Positions 32,187-42,418 of a stretch of 64,000 nucleotides of DNA are shown in pieces. A program made the translations under genes and the position numbers. Source of the DNA: Yponomeuta sedellus (taxonomy: Eukaryota; Arthropoda; Insecta; Lepidoptera; Yponomeutidae); NCBI GenBank assembly GCA_934045075.1, contig OW203724.1, forward strand, positions 11,519,473 to 11,583,472, written 5' to 3'. The notes below the pieces were generated by a model. The model did not search any database. It was not told the DNA's origin and saw only the letters and a list, made by a program, of their open reading frames with translations. Every line of letters begins with the position of its first letter. Within the stretch, counting starts at the first letter, position 1.

Positions 32187-33694
32187 ATGTCTTCATCAGA
32201 GAGACGTTGTTGTGTAGAGAGATGCGGACTCAATCGTGAGTAAATGAAATTGTTACTATCTAACTTAATTTCAGCCGTAGTGTCACTTAGTAAGGATTGC
32301 CTTTCAAGCATCAATATGTATTATGATTTTTGTTTAGGTGGAGACAATGCAATCCTGCATTTCTTTCCGAATCCTGATAAGGACGCTGAAAGATATCAAG
32401 CATGGGTTGAAGCAATTGGGAATAACTTGTTGACCCTGGATCCCCAATATGTTTATAAAAATCGTCGTGTCTGCCACGCCCATTTTGAGACCAAATATTT
32501 GACTTGGTCGAAAAGACTATGCTTTGGAGCTGTTCCTACTCTTCTTTTGCCTGGTAAGTTTACTTGGTTATTTTTTATTGATTGATCTTAATTAGAAAAG
32601 GAGAAATCTGAAATATCAATTCCGGTTATTTATAGATAGATAGAATATTCTTTATTGCATGTATACCAAGGATTACATAAGAGACTTATAAAATAACAGT
32701 ACAGTACAAGTGGCGGCCTTATTACTAAAAGTAATTTCTTCCAGACAACCATTGACGGAAAAAAAGAAACGGAAACTTTAAATACTAAATTTAATAAGAA
32801 TTTCTTATTATCTTTCAGAAAAGAAGATTCTGCCGGAAGATGCACACAAACTGCAGATGTTATTCTTTTTTTTGATCATCTATTTGATTCCTTAAATGGC
32901 AGCTTCGAAAATTCCGAAAAGAGGCGCGGCAAGAAATTATTATGTGCCGTAACGGCAAAATCAGAACACAATGCAGTTTGGAAAAAGCGAAAACTGTATT
33001 GAGCAGCATGACTTATATAAACAAAAACAACAATGTTCAGGACAGGCAGGTGACAGTTCCTACAATAAAAAACTGGTTACGTACTATAAATAATGTGGAG
33101 ATACTCCTAAATAAATTAAAAGTCACATATAAAATAAAATCAGTGTGGATGAGGCACTTCAACCAAGATCCTCTAGAAAATTTCTTTGGGATGATTCGAA
33201 GCCATGGGTGCAGAAACACAAATCCAACTCCAGCAGGCTTCGAATCATCCTTTGCTTCGCTACTCATAAGCAATTTAAGTGGCCAGCACTCGCCTGGATC
33301 GAACTGTGAGGAAGATAACTGCCAGAGTGTAGTTAACTCTATGGCTAGTCTCTTCCATAATGACGAGAGTGTTTCCTCATCCACTAAAGAAGTTATAATG
33401 AGTAAATTATAATGAAGCATATGTTGACTTTGAAGAAAAAAAAAACAATGCAAGAATATTAGCCCAATTGCAGTACGTAACTGGTTATATATTGAAAAAA
33501 GCCAAAAGAAATATTTATCGGAATTTAAAAAAATGTAAAGAATGTTTTTATGACGCCGAGCAGGCCAGTGACTATTTAAAAAAACGTGAAGAGCATAAAG
33601 GAAAAACTATTGAATATATTTTGGAACTGTCCTGCACATTTTTTATATGTAACTGGTGCAAATATGTAGGTAAACAATATAATTTCAGGCACTA
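32187..33694 (+). pseudogene. P-element-like THAP transposase, internally deleted
   Basis: Exons 32187-32235 and 32338-32553 encode a THAP zinc finger: MSSSERRCCVERCG, then L-H-F-F-P-N-P-D, W-V-E-A, V-C-H-A-H-F and A-V-P-T-L-L-L-P, the C2CH plus AVPT layout of P-element transposases and THAP9. After a third acceptor (32819) the frame meets only the C-terminal part: L-F-D-S-L-N-G-S, then N-Q-D-P-L-E-N-F-F-G-M-I-R, N-P-T-P-A-G-F-E and N-C-E-E-D. The RNase-H-like catalytic core with its DDE/D residues is absent. Frame changes near 32990 and 33412 break the reading. It is a dead P-like copy or a remnant of a THAP9-type gene; a non-LTR 3' UTR lies in its second intron. Confidence 0.78.
32637..32765 (-). 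repeat. Non-LTR 3' UTR insertion in the P-like element
   Basis: Reverse-orientation copy of the 3' UTR seen at 440-553 (tttattgcatgtatacc at the outer end, gtaatttcttccagacaacc at the inner end). It inserted between the THAP exon and the C-terminal exon. Confidence 0.6.
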
Positions 33695-33699
33695 GGGTT

Positions 33700-34309
33700 G
33701 ACGTAGATAATAATGATGTTGTTAAAGTTTTGGCGTATAGTCATTTTGTGAAAAAAAAAACACAATAAAGTAAAAAAATCATAAATAGTATTGTTTTATT
33801 TCAATTCATGATTTCCTTTATTATGTAAATTTTTAATAAATTCGAATTTCGTGTTTGGACTTAGTCGCACAGCCAATTTCAGCACATTGAAGTAAAGTTT
33901 AGTCGAGAGTTAAAGCACATTTTCTTTGTTTCTTACATTTCTGTTTGTTTCTGAATATCTGTCTCTCGGCTAAACTTTGTTTTTCAATTGTAAATTGGCT
34001 AAAGCAAAAAAAAAATATAGTCTAAGGGTCCGCAAGGCCGCTGGTTGGTTGTCATTGTCATTAAGCGATAGATGGCGCTAGGTGTCTCAAAATCGACTGA
34101 CAACTCTATCTCAGATATATAAGTAAGTTACTCTATGGTAACTATGTGGTCTAGGGAAAGTAGACTTCAGAGTTTGTTTAACCACTACTACCTACGTATT
34201 TTTTTTTTATGGCACCCCCCCCCTAGGAATAATAGGATTCTGACTGACTTGTTTTTTTTTTTTTTGAGTTTTTGGCACTGCATGCACGGTTTGTGCCTAC
34301 GCCCAAAGA
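33700..34309. other. 3' flank of the P-like element
   Basis: AT-rich; contains an aataaa near 33768 that could be the poly(A) signal of the P-like element, and runs of T and C near 34200-34260. No terminal inverted repeat matching the 5' side was found by eye. Confidence 0.4.
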
Positions 34310-34345
34310 GTATTAACCACTACGTTCTAAGAGACGGGACCTCCC

Positions 34346-34852
34346 TGTTAGGCGTGATCGTTGCAAAGACGACCCGTTTTATAAGACCGTTTTGTGTTCC
34401 GCGACGATAGGACCGTTTTACGTTTCATTATAAAGCAGTGCCAGAGACTCTAAAGCAGTGCCAGCGTTTGTTCGTCGCGAGACCAGTCCTTAGATTGTTT
34501 GACGCGGATATGTCCTTTAGTGCTATATTAATAGAGCCTACAACGAAATGAGATCATTGCGACGTCGTCGTCGGCTCCTTGCTCGTTCCGTTCGTTTTGG
34601 TCTAAAATAAAGTAGTCTTTATGTCTATGAATATACAGTCGAATATCGTGTAAAACAACTTATTTTTTCCGATGTTTCGTGATTTCGTCTCGTTCGCACT
34701 CGTTTGACCGTCCTCTGCGCCTTGCTCGTTCGCATACAATGAAACCAGTTGCGAACGAGGACCGTTTCGAGGACCTGTTTTCGTTCCAGAAAAAACGGTT
34801 GCGTTTCGTCGTCGAAAAATCGGATAACGACCCACTCCTACTCCCTGTACCT
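34346..34852. other. 0.5 kb insertion present only in the left arm
   Basis: The flanks are contiguous in both the right arm and the partial third copy, so this block is an insertion here. It contains repeated gaccgttt and cgtttcgt motifs reminiscent of the unit at 4700-5320. No inverted ends or coding frame are recognised. Confidence 0.55.
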
Positions 34853-34967
34853 ATGCTTTTGTAATGAGTTTAGCCCCGTTAGCAATACCAACCAATAGAG
34901 CAAAAATGCAATGTCAAAAGTAGGTGTTACCAACATAATAACTTGTCTGTGCAAAAGGGACGTCCAC

Positions 34968-36468
34968 TTACATTACTACATTTATCGATATCGATAAATT
35001 ATCATCCAGGGGCTTCGCAGTTAGCCTAATAAAATTAATAAAAATCAATGTTTTCAATAAAACGACAAATGAAATTATTATTTTATTATTTATTATCAAA
35101 TCACAATGATTGTGGTCAAGGTCTATTAAATTTATTTCAGCAGCTATTTGGTTTTTCTTTAGAGGTGTCCAATCTGAGCGAACTTCATCAATCGGTGGTT
35201 TGGATTCAGGTGCTGAAATCGTAAAAAAAAGTTAAGTTGAGTCGTTATTGATTATTAATTTGTTGGTAAACTATGCTACTTACCGGGATAGTTCTGATAA
35301 ATACGCTGAGATTCCAGGCCACAATAATTGTGGTCAAACCCTACTGGACCAATAGCAACAGCTGATATTTTGGTTGCTGTACAAGGTGCTGAAAATGATA
35401 ACACTTTGTAATTTATCAAAGTAAATAAATACTAGTTACAAAAAACTTCAGCGATACATGAAAAGTCTACGTACCAGAGATGTTTTGTGAAGCTCGACAA
35501 CTTATAGGTTTTTGTATAGCTGAATCTGAAAATATACAATTGCAAGAATAGTCCGAAGAAAAATAAATTGTTTGTTCCTGTTTACCACATAACTGCATAA
35601 TTGACTATGTAACTATCAAATACATTTTTATAAAAACATATTTTAAGTTAAAATTAGTAAAAAAAATATTTTAGTAATTCCAATCACTAACCAGTTTCAA
35701 GTGATGCGACGTGGCTACGTGGTAAGGAAACTCAGCTAGTAAGTAATCAGGAAGAGGAGGCGCATTTAAAGTAGAGAAGGTACAGCCCTGTAAAAAAATT
35801 TTTATCTAAGTAATGTCATTTATGTATTAAGACGTAATAATAATATTGCGTTCTAAATTACGGAGCAAAATACATTCAAATGTTCGACGTAAAGCAAGGC
35901 GTATTTGGTTTTTTATTACATAATTATTCATGAAATGTAGTGAGTGTTACATTACAACACAACTCACCATTTCTTTAATCGGCTTCCTTTTTTGGTAAAA
36001 TCTTTCGGCCGGAAATGATATCTACAAACATATTTATGTTGGTGGAGTTTTTCGATGGGGATATACGCAAGATCTTCCACAATTTTCACCCATTGTCTGC
36101 ATCTAAAAAAAAAACCACATTCAATGCAGCCACTAATAGTGCATCGTTGAAACATTGTTATGGCTTACAGCAATTCACCCGTCGTACACTGAGTAGTAAT
36201 TCTGACCAAGGTACTTATCAAATATTTTTTTATCGATATTGAATATGTGTATGGCACATCTTAATATTTTTCTCATAGTATATTAATTTCGTTATTTAAC
36301 ATAATTTATGATCTTGTTCTTGTGCAAGATGACAAAAACTGTGGCCAGAAATACTTACCGGTCTTTATCCCTAGGAAATTTACTCATAAACTTTCTTTTG
36401 GTACCCTTTGACCAGCTGCATCTTATTTTACAAATGGCACAAGTTCGACACCATCCGATCAGTGCCAT
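34968..36468 (-). pseudogene. THAP-domain gene 1, left-arm copy
   Basis: Six exon-like blocks on the minus strand: 36468-36359, 36102-35968, 35787-35692, 35525-35475, 35388-35284 and 35212-34968. Exons 1-2 give an intact THAP finger (C-R-T-C-A-I-C, K-F-P-R-D-K-D-R, W-V-K-I-V-E-D-L, Y-V-C-R-Y-H-F) and exon 3 begins A-V-P-S-L, the expected end of the domain. Exon 3 then breaks frame, shared with the right copy. Later exons encode two units with the motif D-H-N-(Y/H)-C and a hydrophobic tail. Introns have GT donors. Copia-2 inserted 12 bp upstream of the ATG. It could express a THAP-only protein of about 90 residues, or be dead. Confidence 0.65.
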
Positions 36469-36480
36469 TATTAAAAGAAA

Positions 36481-36501
36481 TATTGGAATTACTCTGTGTA
36501 A
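36481..36501 (+). repeat. Copia-2 5' LTR, first 21 bp
   Basis: Reads tattggaattactctgtgta plus a, identical to the start of the 3' LTR at 45387. Its last five bases (tgtaa) are the target duplication made by Copia-1. Confidence 0.92.
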
Positions 36502-36677
36502 TATTGAAGTTGTTACCTAGCAACAGAAGACTATGTTTTTATTGATTCTGTCAAGACAACGAAAAAGAAAATACGTGTCTTATATTTTGTGAATGTTTTA
36601 TTATTGTATTGTGTTTTAATAAAGTTGATTTGAGTAATACAAAGCTTCTGCTTCTGCGAAATCCACCACCTCCAAGT
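36502..36677 (+). repeat. Copia-1 5' LTR
   Basis: Begins tattgaagttgttacc and ends ccacctccaagt. It contains AATAAA at about 36619, inside a likely R region. Identical to the 3' copy over 176 bp. Confidence 0.93.
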
Positions 36678-36691
36678 GGTTATGGGCCCAG
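36678..36691 (+). promoter_or_regulatory. Copia-1 primer-binding site (half initiator tRNA-Met)
   Basis: ggttatgggcccag is complementary to the anticodon-arm region of initiator tRNA-Met (CUGGGCCCAUAACC), not to its 3' end. This is the classical internal 'half-tRNA' priming of copia-type elements and lies immediately after the LTR. Confidence 0.88.
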
Positions 36692-36710
36692 ACCCAGAAG
36701 TTTAAGAGAA

Positions 36711-39700
36711 ATGGAGCTTTCAAAAATTCAAATTGTAAAACTTGACGGCCACAATTGGATATCATGGAAGTACCGGATGGTAGCCTTGCTGAGAGGTATG
36801 GACGGACTCATGGATATTGTGGAAGGTAAAACACAAAGTCCAGCTAGACCTGAAGAGGGAAGCGGAGACGCTGCAATAGAACTGTACAAAAGAAGTCTAC
36901 GTGAATTTGTGAAGTTAGAGAGTACAGCCCTGCTCTTGATAACTAACAATGTGACAGACGAGACGCTTGGCAAAGTAATTAGATTGTCCACTCCGAAAGA
37001 AGTTTGGAATGAACTCCATAGATTGTATGAGGGACCTAACGAGGGCCGTCTCTATGATATATGTTTGGACTTCTTCAAGCTTAAGAGGGATCCGTCAGAT
37101 GACATGTCGACTCATGTATCGAAATTAAAGAACTTGTGGCATAGTTTGAAGGAAGAGTTACTAAAAGAAGAAAAGGTAGAGTTACCTGAAGTCCTCTTGA
37201 TTTGTAAGATCCTTGATACGTTGCCTGAAACTTATTTCTCGTTCAAGTCGAGTTGGCTGTTAATGTCAAAGAAGGATAGGACAGTAGATATCATTACGAG
37301 CCAGTTGTGTGCACATGAAAAAGCGCTTAATGCTAAGATGGCTGATGCTGAATCAAGTGAGACAGCGCTTTATGTGAAGACAAATAAAAAGGTTGCTAAG
37401 GGATATGACCAAAGAGACCAAGGGACAAAAAAAAAGTACAAATGCTTTATTTGCAAGGAGCCTGGTCATTTTAAAAAGGATTGCCCAAAAACTGGGATCA
37501 AGGAGAAGGAAAATAAAGCTCATAGTTCTAACATGATGTTACTAATGGTGAATTCGACGGATTCTGGCAATGATCGTGATGATTGGTATGTGGACAACGG
37601 GGCCACTCACCATGTCACAATGCGAGGAGATCTGTTCCAAGATTTTGAACACTTTGGTGAAGTTCACACAGTAACTACGGCGGATGGAAACATGATTAAG
37701 GCTGCTGGGAAAGGCACAGTGCATGTAGAAGCCAATGTTAAAGGACGGATTGAGAACCTCTTTTTAAGAGATGTTTGGTATGTTCCCCAGATTAGCAAGA
37801 ACCTCTTCTCTGTGCTTAGTTCACAGGATAAAAACCCTACGAGCGTATTTGAGTCGCGGGTTACAAATTGTTCCATGAAGATGAATGGTAGGATTGTTGT
37901 AACAGGAACAAGGCAAAGATATGGAGGTTTGTACAAAATAGAGTGCAAAGCCGTACGCCCTGCTGTTACAGTAAACTCAATTGAGCATGGAGATACGCTC
38001 CAACTATACCATGAGCGGTTGGGACACCAAGACAAGAAACATGTCAAACGATTGATAGAGAAGGAGCTAGGAGTAAAGACGTCAAACAGTGGAGAACTAT
38101 GCGAAGGCTGTATCTTTGGGAAAGCGCACAGGCAACCATTTGGTGTTCGCGAAAAAGCTACGGTGCCTGGTGAGCGCATACACTCTGACGTCTGTGGTCC
38201 CTTTCCTGCAAGTATCTCGGGATATCGCTACTTTGTATTATTTAAAGATGAGTATACACGGTACAGGTATGTGTATTTTCTGAAAAATAAATCCGACGTC
38301 TATCAAAAGCTAAAACTGATGCTGTCTGAGGCTAAGAATGCGGGGCACAGTGTAAAGGAGCTTTTAAGTGACAATGGGGGTGAATATGACAATAAAAGAG
38401 TACGAGATCTACTTGAACAGTCCGGAACAAAGCAGAGACTCATAATGCCGTACACCCCGGAACAAAATGGCTGTAGTGAAAGAGAGAACCGAACTCTTGT
38501 CGAATCTGCTAGAGCAATGATGTACGCGCATGAAGCAATTCCTCAAAATCTATGGGCAGAGATGGTTAACACTGCTGTGTACATATTAAACAGGACAGGA
38601 CCAACTTTGGTAGAACACAAGTCGCCTTATGAGCTTTGGCTAAACAGGAAGCCTCAAATAAAGCACTTGAGGATAATTGGCTCCAATTGCTATGCGCATG
38701 TTCCGAAGCAGAGGAGAAAGAAACTACATAAGAAGGCTACACGTTGTATTTTAATTGGCTACGACAATGATGACGGGTACAGACTCTGGAATCAAGAGCA
38801 GAATTCGCTGGTGAGGTCCAGAGATGTAGTCTTTAATGAAAAGGTGCTAGAGACTTCAATTCATGAACGAGACTCTAAGCCAGTCTGCGATCAGGAAAAT
38901 GAGATTGAAGTAGTTCCTGTTAGAAGTAGTTTGACTAATAATGAAGAAAATGTTCCAGGTGTGTCCAACAGGGAAAGATTCGAAGAAACTGATGGTCGTG
39001 ATATTGGAGTGGATGAAGAACATATAAGTGTCGGTGAAGAGTTCCACGATGCTCACAACATTTTACCTGAACAATCTGTTGAATCGGGGGGGAATGTTGT
39101 TGATGGTGTAGACAATCATGTGGAACATGGACACGAACAAGATGATCATGAAGATGAGTTCCTGGAACGTATGATACTTCGTGACCGTTCTACGCTACGC
39201 CCTCCAGATCGATTCAAAGACTTTGTTCTGAATGTTATCATGGGATACAACGAGCCAACTTCGCATAAGGATGCGATTAGAAGCCCAGAGAAAGATCTAT
39301 GGGAAAAAGCCATGGATAATGAGATTACATCTTTAAACGAAAATGACACATGGAAGCTCGTAAGTCTGCCTAAGGGAAGAAAAGCTTTACCATGCAAGTG
39401 GGTATTTCGAGTAAAGATGAACGCTGATGGCTCTATTGATAAATACAAGGCAAGACTAGTCATTAAAGGTTTTTATCAGAAAAAAGGTGTAGACTATGAG
39501 CAGACATTTAGCCCGGTTACCAGAATGGGGACCGTTCGCTCTGTGCTCAGTGTAGCAGCTAGCGAAGGAATGGCGATGCTGCAGTTTGATGTCTCGACTG
39601 CCTTTTTATATGGCTCTCTGAATGAAGAGATTTTCATGAGACAACCGGAAGGTTACGACGACGGCTCTGGTCGAGTTTGTCTTTTACGGAAGAGTCTTTA

Positions 39701-40772
39701 TGGGTTAAAGCAAGCACCTCGATGCTGGAACCGATGCATTTTAGACTTCTTCAAAGAGATTGGCTTCAAAACAAGTGAGGCGGATCCTTGTCTTTTGATA
39801 AGAGAGAAAGAATGTGGAAAAGTCATAGTGGCTTTATATGTGGATGACGGCCTGGTCGCTGGCTCCAGTCAGCAGCTGATAGACGAGTTTATAAAGGAGC
39901 TCAATGGCCGGTTCAAGATAACCACAAGACCTGCGTCCTATTTCCTTGGGATAGAAATAGAAAACAGAGGAGACGGTATTAAAATATTCCAAACATCTTA
40001 TGTACAGAAAATCCTGCGGAGATTCGGAATGGATGGATGTAAACCGGTCTCGACGCCTATTGTAAAAGAGAGTACATATAGCGAGAAGGTGGATATGACA
40101 TACATGAAAAGTAACTACAGGCAAATCGTTGGTGCTTTAGCTTACTTGATGGTATGCACTAGACCTGATATTGCATATGCTGTTAGTATAGTCTCGCGAA
40201 GTCTGGAGAAACCAGAAGAAGCAGACTGCGTCCAACTGAAGCGCATAATGCGATATTTGCAATATACGCCAGACCTAGGTATCATGTACAAGAAGCATTA
40301 TAAGGAAGGCATCTTGGAATGCTACAGTGATGCTGATCATGCCGGAGATATTAGCACTGGAAGATCCACCAGCGGAGTGCTGTGCATGTATGCAGGAGGA
40401 GCGATCTCGTGGTTAAGCCAAAGACAGGCAAGTGTCGCAATTTCAACTACGGAGGCTGAAATTGTAGCCGCAAGTGAAGCAGCCAGGGAAACTGTATGGC
40501 TGTCACGGCTTTTAAGTGACCTTGTTACTCTCAAGAAGATTCCGTGCTTAAGAGTGGACAATGAAGCTGCAATAAAGCTAGCTGAAAATCCCGAGTTCCA
40601 TCGACGGACTAAACATATTCGGGTACGGCATTTCTTTGTGAGAGAGTTGGTGACTAGCGGTGAGCTAAATGTAGATAAGGTAGCCAGTGAAGACCAGCTG
40701 GCAGATATTTTCACTAAGCCACTTGCAAGACCGAGGATCAGAAAGATCACAGAGCTCATAGGTCTTTGTTGA
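36711..40772 (+). CDS. Copia-1 gag-pol polyprotein, intact
   Basis: Single frame, 1353 residues from the chosen ATG (MELSKIQIVKLDG, the first Met after the primer site with a gag-like start; the frame is open further upstream through the LTR). The order is typical of copia: gag; CCHC knuckle C-F-I-C-K-E-P-G-H-F-K-K-D-C near 37443; aspartic protease with V-D-N-G-A-T near 37587 (the usual Ser/Thr after Asp is Asn); integrase with the H-H-C-C finger near 38010-38130 and D, D, E near 38190, 38370 and 38475; reverse transcriptase with L-Y-V-D-D-G near 39833; RNase H with Y-S-D-A-D-H and S-T-T-E-A-E to about 40700. No stop or frameshift. It ends seven bases before the 3' LTR. Confidence 0.95.
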   Translation: MELSKIQIVKLDGHNWISWKYRMVALLRGMDGLMDIVEGKTQSPARPEEGSGDAAIELYKRSLREFVKLESTALLLITNNVTDETLGKVIRLSTPKEVWNELHRLYEGPNEGRLYDICLDFFKLKRDPSDDMSTHVSKLKNLWHSLKEELLKEEKVELPEVLLICKILDTLPETYFSFKSSWLLMSKKDRTVDIITSQLCAHEKALNAKMADAESSETALYVKTNKKVAKGYDQRDQGTKKKYKCFICKEPGHFKKDCPKTGIKEKENKAHSSNMMLLMVNSTDSGNDRDDWYVDNGATHHVTMRGDLFQDFEHFGEVHTVTTADGNMIKAAGKGTVHVEANVKGRIENLFLRDVWYVPQISKNLFSVLSSQDKNPTSVFESRVTNCSMKMNGRIVVTGTRQRYGGLYKIECKAVRPAVTVNSIEHGDTLQLYHERLGHQDKKHVKRLIEKELGVKTSNSGELCEGCIFGKAHRQPFGVREKATVPGERIHSDVCGPFPASISGYRYFVLFKDEYTRYRYVYFLKNKSDVYQKLKLMLSEAKNAGHSVKELLSDNGGEYDNKRVRDLLEQSGTKQRLIMPYTPEQNGCSERENRTLVESARAMMYAHEAIPQNLWAEMVNTAVYILNRTGPTLVEHKSPYELWLNRKPQIKHLRIIGSNCYAHVPKQRRKKLHKKATRCILIGYDNDDGYRLWNQEQNSLVRSRDVVFNEKVLETSIHERDSKPVCDQENEIEVVPVRSSLTNNEENVPGVSNRERFEETDGRDIGVDEEHISVGEEFHDAHNILPEQSVESGGNVVDGVDNHVEHGHEQDDHEDEFLERMILRDRSTLRPPDRFKDFVLNVIMGYNEPTSHKDAIRSPEKDLWEKAMDNEITSLNENDTWKLVSLPKGRKALPCKWVFRVKMNADGSIDKYKARLVIKGFYQKKGVDYEQTFSPVTRMGTVRSVLSVAASEGMAMLQFDVSTAFLYGSLNEEIFMRQPEGYDDGSGRVCLLRKSLYGLKQAPRCWNRCILDFFKEIGFKTSEADPCLLIREKECGKVIVALYVDDGLVAGSSQQLIDEFIKELNGRFKITTRPASYFLGIEIENRGDGIKIFQTSYVQKILRRFGMDGCKPVSTPIVKESTYSEKVDMTYMKSNYRQIVGALAYLMVCTRPDIAYAVSIVSRSLEKPEEADCVQLKRIMRYLQYTPDLGIMYKKHYKEGILECYSDADHAGDISTGRSTSGVLCMYAGGAISWLSQRQASVAISTTEAEIVAASEAARETVWLSRLLSDLVTLKKIPCLRVDNEAAIKLAENPEFHRRTKHIRVRHFFVRELVTSGELNVDKVASEDQLADIFTKPLARPRIRKITELIGLC

Positions 40773-40779
40773 GAGGAGA

Positions 40780-40955
40780 TATTGAAGTTGTTACCTAGCA
40801 ACAGAAGACTATGTTTTTATTGATTCTGTCAAGACAACGAAAAAGAAAATACGTGTCTTATATTTTGTGAATGTTTTATTATTGTATTGTGTTTTAATAA
40901 AGTTGATTTGAGTAATACAAAGCTTCTGCTTCTGCGAAATCCACCACCTCCAAGT
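40780..40955 (+). repeat. Copia-1 3' LTR
   Basis: 176 bp, identical to 36502-36677. Preceded by the purine tract gagaggaga. Confidence 0.93.
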
Positions 40956-40960
40956 TGTAA

Positions 40961-41060
40961 TATTAATCTGTACTCTCCCTCTGTCAAGGCAGCCAGCCGT
41001 CTGCAAGGGCTCTGCGAAATAAAATGCTGTAAAGTCCGCAAGCATGTTTTATTTCCAATA
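40961..41060 (+). repeat. Copia-2 5' LTR, remaining 100 bp
   Basis: Continues the LTR after Copia-1 and its duplicated tgtaa. It ends tttccaata directly before the primer site. It differs from the 3' LTR at one base (agccag versus agcctg). Confidence 0.93.
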
Positions 41061-41074
41061 GGTTATGGGCCCAG
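41061..41074 (+). promoter_or_regulatory. Copia-2 primer-binding site
   Basis: ggttatgggcccag, the same internal initiator tRNA-Met complement as in Copia-1. Confidence 0.88.
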
Positions 41075-41282
41075 AAGCCCCATAAGCCAGATGGCGTAAG
41101 AGTAGAAAAGAGAATTAAAGAAATACGAAATTTTTCTATCAAAAGTAAAAAACTGAAAATTGGCTGTCAAAAAAAAACAAAAGAAAAATGTCATGCGGAA
41201 AAATCTAGAAGGAAAATATAGAAAATAAAATGTGAAAAATAAGAAAGGAAATTAATTAGAAAGTGCACAAGAAGCAAAAAGA

Positions 41283-42416
41283 ATGTCGTCCCAAGTAAAT
41301 GTACCCCAGTTCAACGGAACAAATTTTAGCAGTTGGCTATTCAGAATAGAGTGTCTCTTAGAAGAGAAACGATGCAAGCAAGCATTAAAAGCAAAGCCAG
41401 AGGGAAGCAAAAAAGAGGTACAATTATTTAATGAGAAAGATGCACGAGCGAAAAACGTGATAGTATCATCACTAAGTGACAAGCACCTAGAATATGTGAG
41501 AAATGCATCATCAGCGAAGCAAATGATGGACAATCTAAGGAAAGTATTTGAAAGAAAGAGCACATTAACGTGTCTTTATATCAGGAAGCAATTGTTACAA
41601 TTAAAGGTAAATAACACTACGGATCTCAGTGATCATTTCAATAAATTCCATTGCCTCATACGGAAACTAGAAGAAACAGGTACCAAAATGGAAGAAAAAG
41701 ACAAAGTGTGCCATTTGTTATTGACAATGGACGAGTCGTACGAGGGAACTATTACAGCGCTCGAAACAACTAACATGGACTTGACAGTAGATTATGTCAA
41801 AAGTAAACTCCTCGACGCAGAATTAAAAGACAGGAATACTGACCAAGGAACAAGTTCGAGTAATACCAATGAGTATTCATTTCAAGGAAGAACCATGAAT
41901 TGTTATAACTGTGGAGGTCCAAACCACTTATCAAGAAACTGTCCAAAATCTAGATATACAAGTAGAGGAAATCGTGGAAATCGAAGCCGAGGTAGAGGCC
42001 AAGGTAGAGCACTAGGACGAGGTTACAGAGGACACGGTATAAATCATGCTTATATTGGAGAAAGTCATGAAAGAGATGAAAGACATGAAGAAAATAACGA
42101 GAATCTGATGTTTATAGCTGAGCAAGCAAATGCGGCAATGTCTAAGAATATATCAAAGAGTGAGATAGAATTTGTGATAGATTCCGGAGCAACACATAAT
42201 ATGATAAATGAAAAATGTGCTAAATATATGAATGAAATAGAAGAAATTGAAGAGATGAAGATTCAGGTTGCTAACGGAAGTATAATATCAACGAAAAAAA
42301 GAGGAAAGTTAACAGCAGTAACCAAAGAAGGTGTGCAAGTGACAATAATTTGTCTAATAATGGAAAAAATATCTCACAATCTGATATCAGTACTAAAACT
42401 TAATAAAAAGAAATAG
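41283..42416 (+). CDS. Copia-2 gag and protease frame
   Basis: 377 residues. Copia gag starting MSSQVNVPQFNGTNFSSW; a CCHC knuckle C-Y-N-C-G-G-P-N-H-L-S-R-N-C near 41899; an arginine/glycine-rich stretch after it; then an aspartic protease with V-I-D-S-G-A-T-H near 42176. It ends early at an A-rich run where one base has been lost or gained, which disconnects it from integrase. Gag itself seems complete and could still be made. Confidence 0.85.
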   Translation: MSSQVNVPQFNGTNFSSWLFRIECLLEEKRCKQALKAKPEGSKKEVQLFNEKDARAKNVIVSSLSDKHLEYVRNASSAKQMMDNLRKVFERKSTLTCLYIRKQLLQLKVNNTTDLSDHFNKFHCLIRKLEETGTKMEEKDKVCHLLLTMDESYEGTITALETTNMDLTVDYVKSKLLDAELKDRNTDQGTSSSNTNEYSFQGRTMNCYNCGGPNHLSRNCPKSRYTSRGNRGNRSRGRGQGRALGRGYRGHGINHAYIGESHERDERHEENNENLMFIAEQANAAMSKNISKSEIEFVIDSGATHNMINEKCAKYMNEIEEIEEMKIQVANGSIISTKKRGKLTAVTKEGVQVTIICLIMEKISHNLISVLKLNKKK

Positions 42417-42418
42417 AA

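Larger units (their letters stand above)
36502..40955 (+). mobile_element. Copia-1, intact full-length Ty1/copia element
   Basis: The 4454-bp element has 176-bp LTRs (36502-36677 and 40780-40955) that I read as identical. The target duplication is tgtaa (36497-36501 and 40956-40960). The primer site is at 36678-36691, a purine tract gagaggaga at 40771-40779, and one uninterrupted gag-pol frame lies between. It is inserted in the 5' LTR of Copia-2. All parts needed for transposition seem present. Confidence 0.95.

Noticed and set aside
33037..33453. 138-residue minus-strand ORF
   Set aside because: It is the reverse of the P-like C-terminal coding exon and has no family resemblance.
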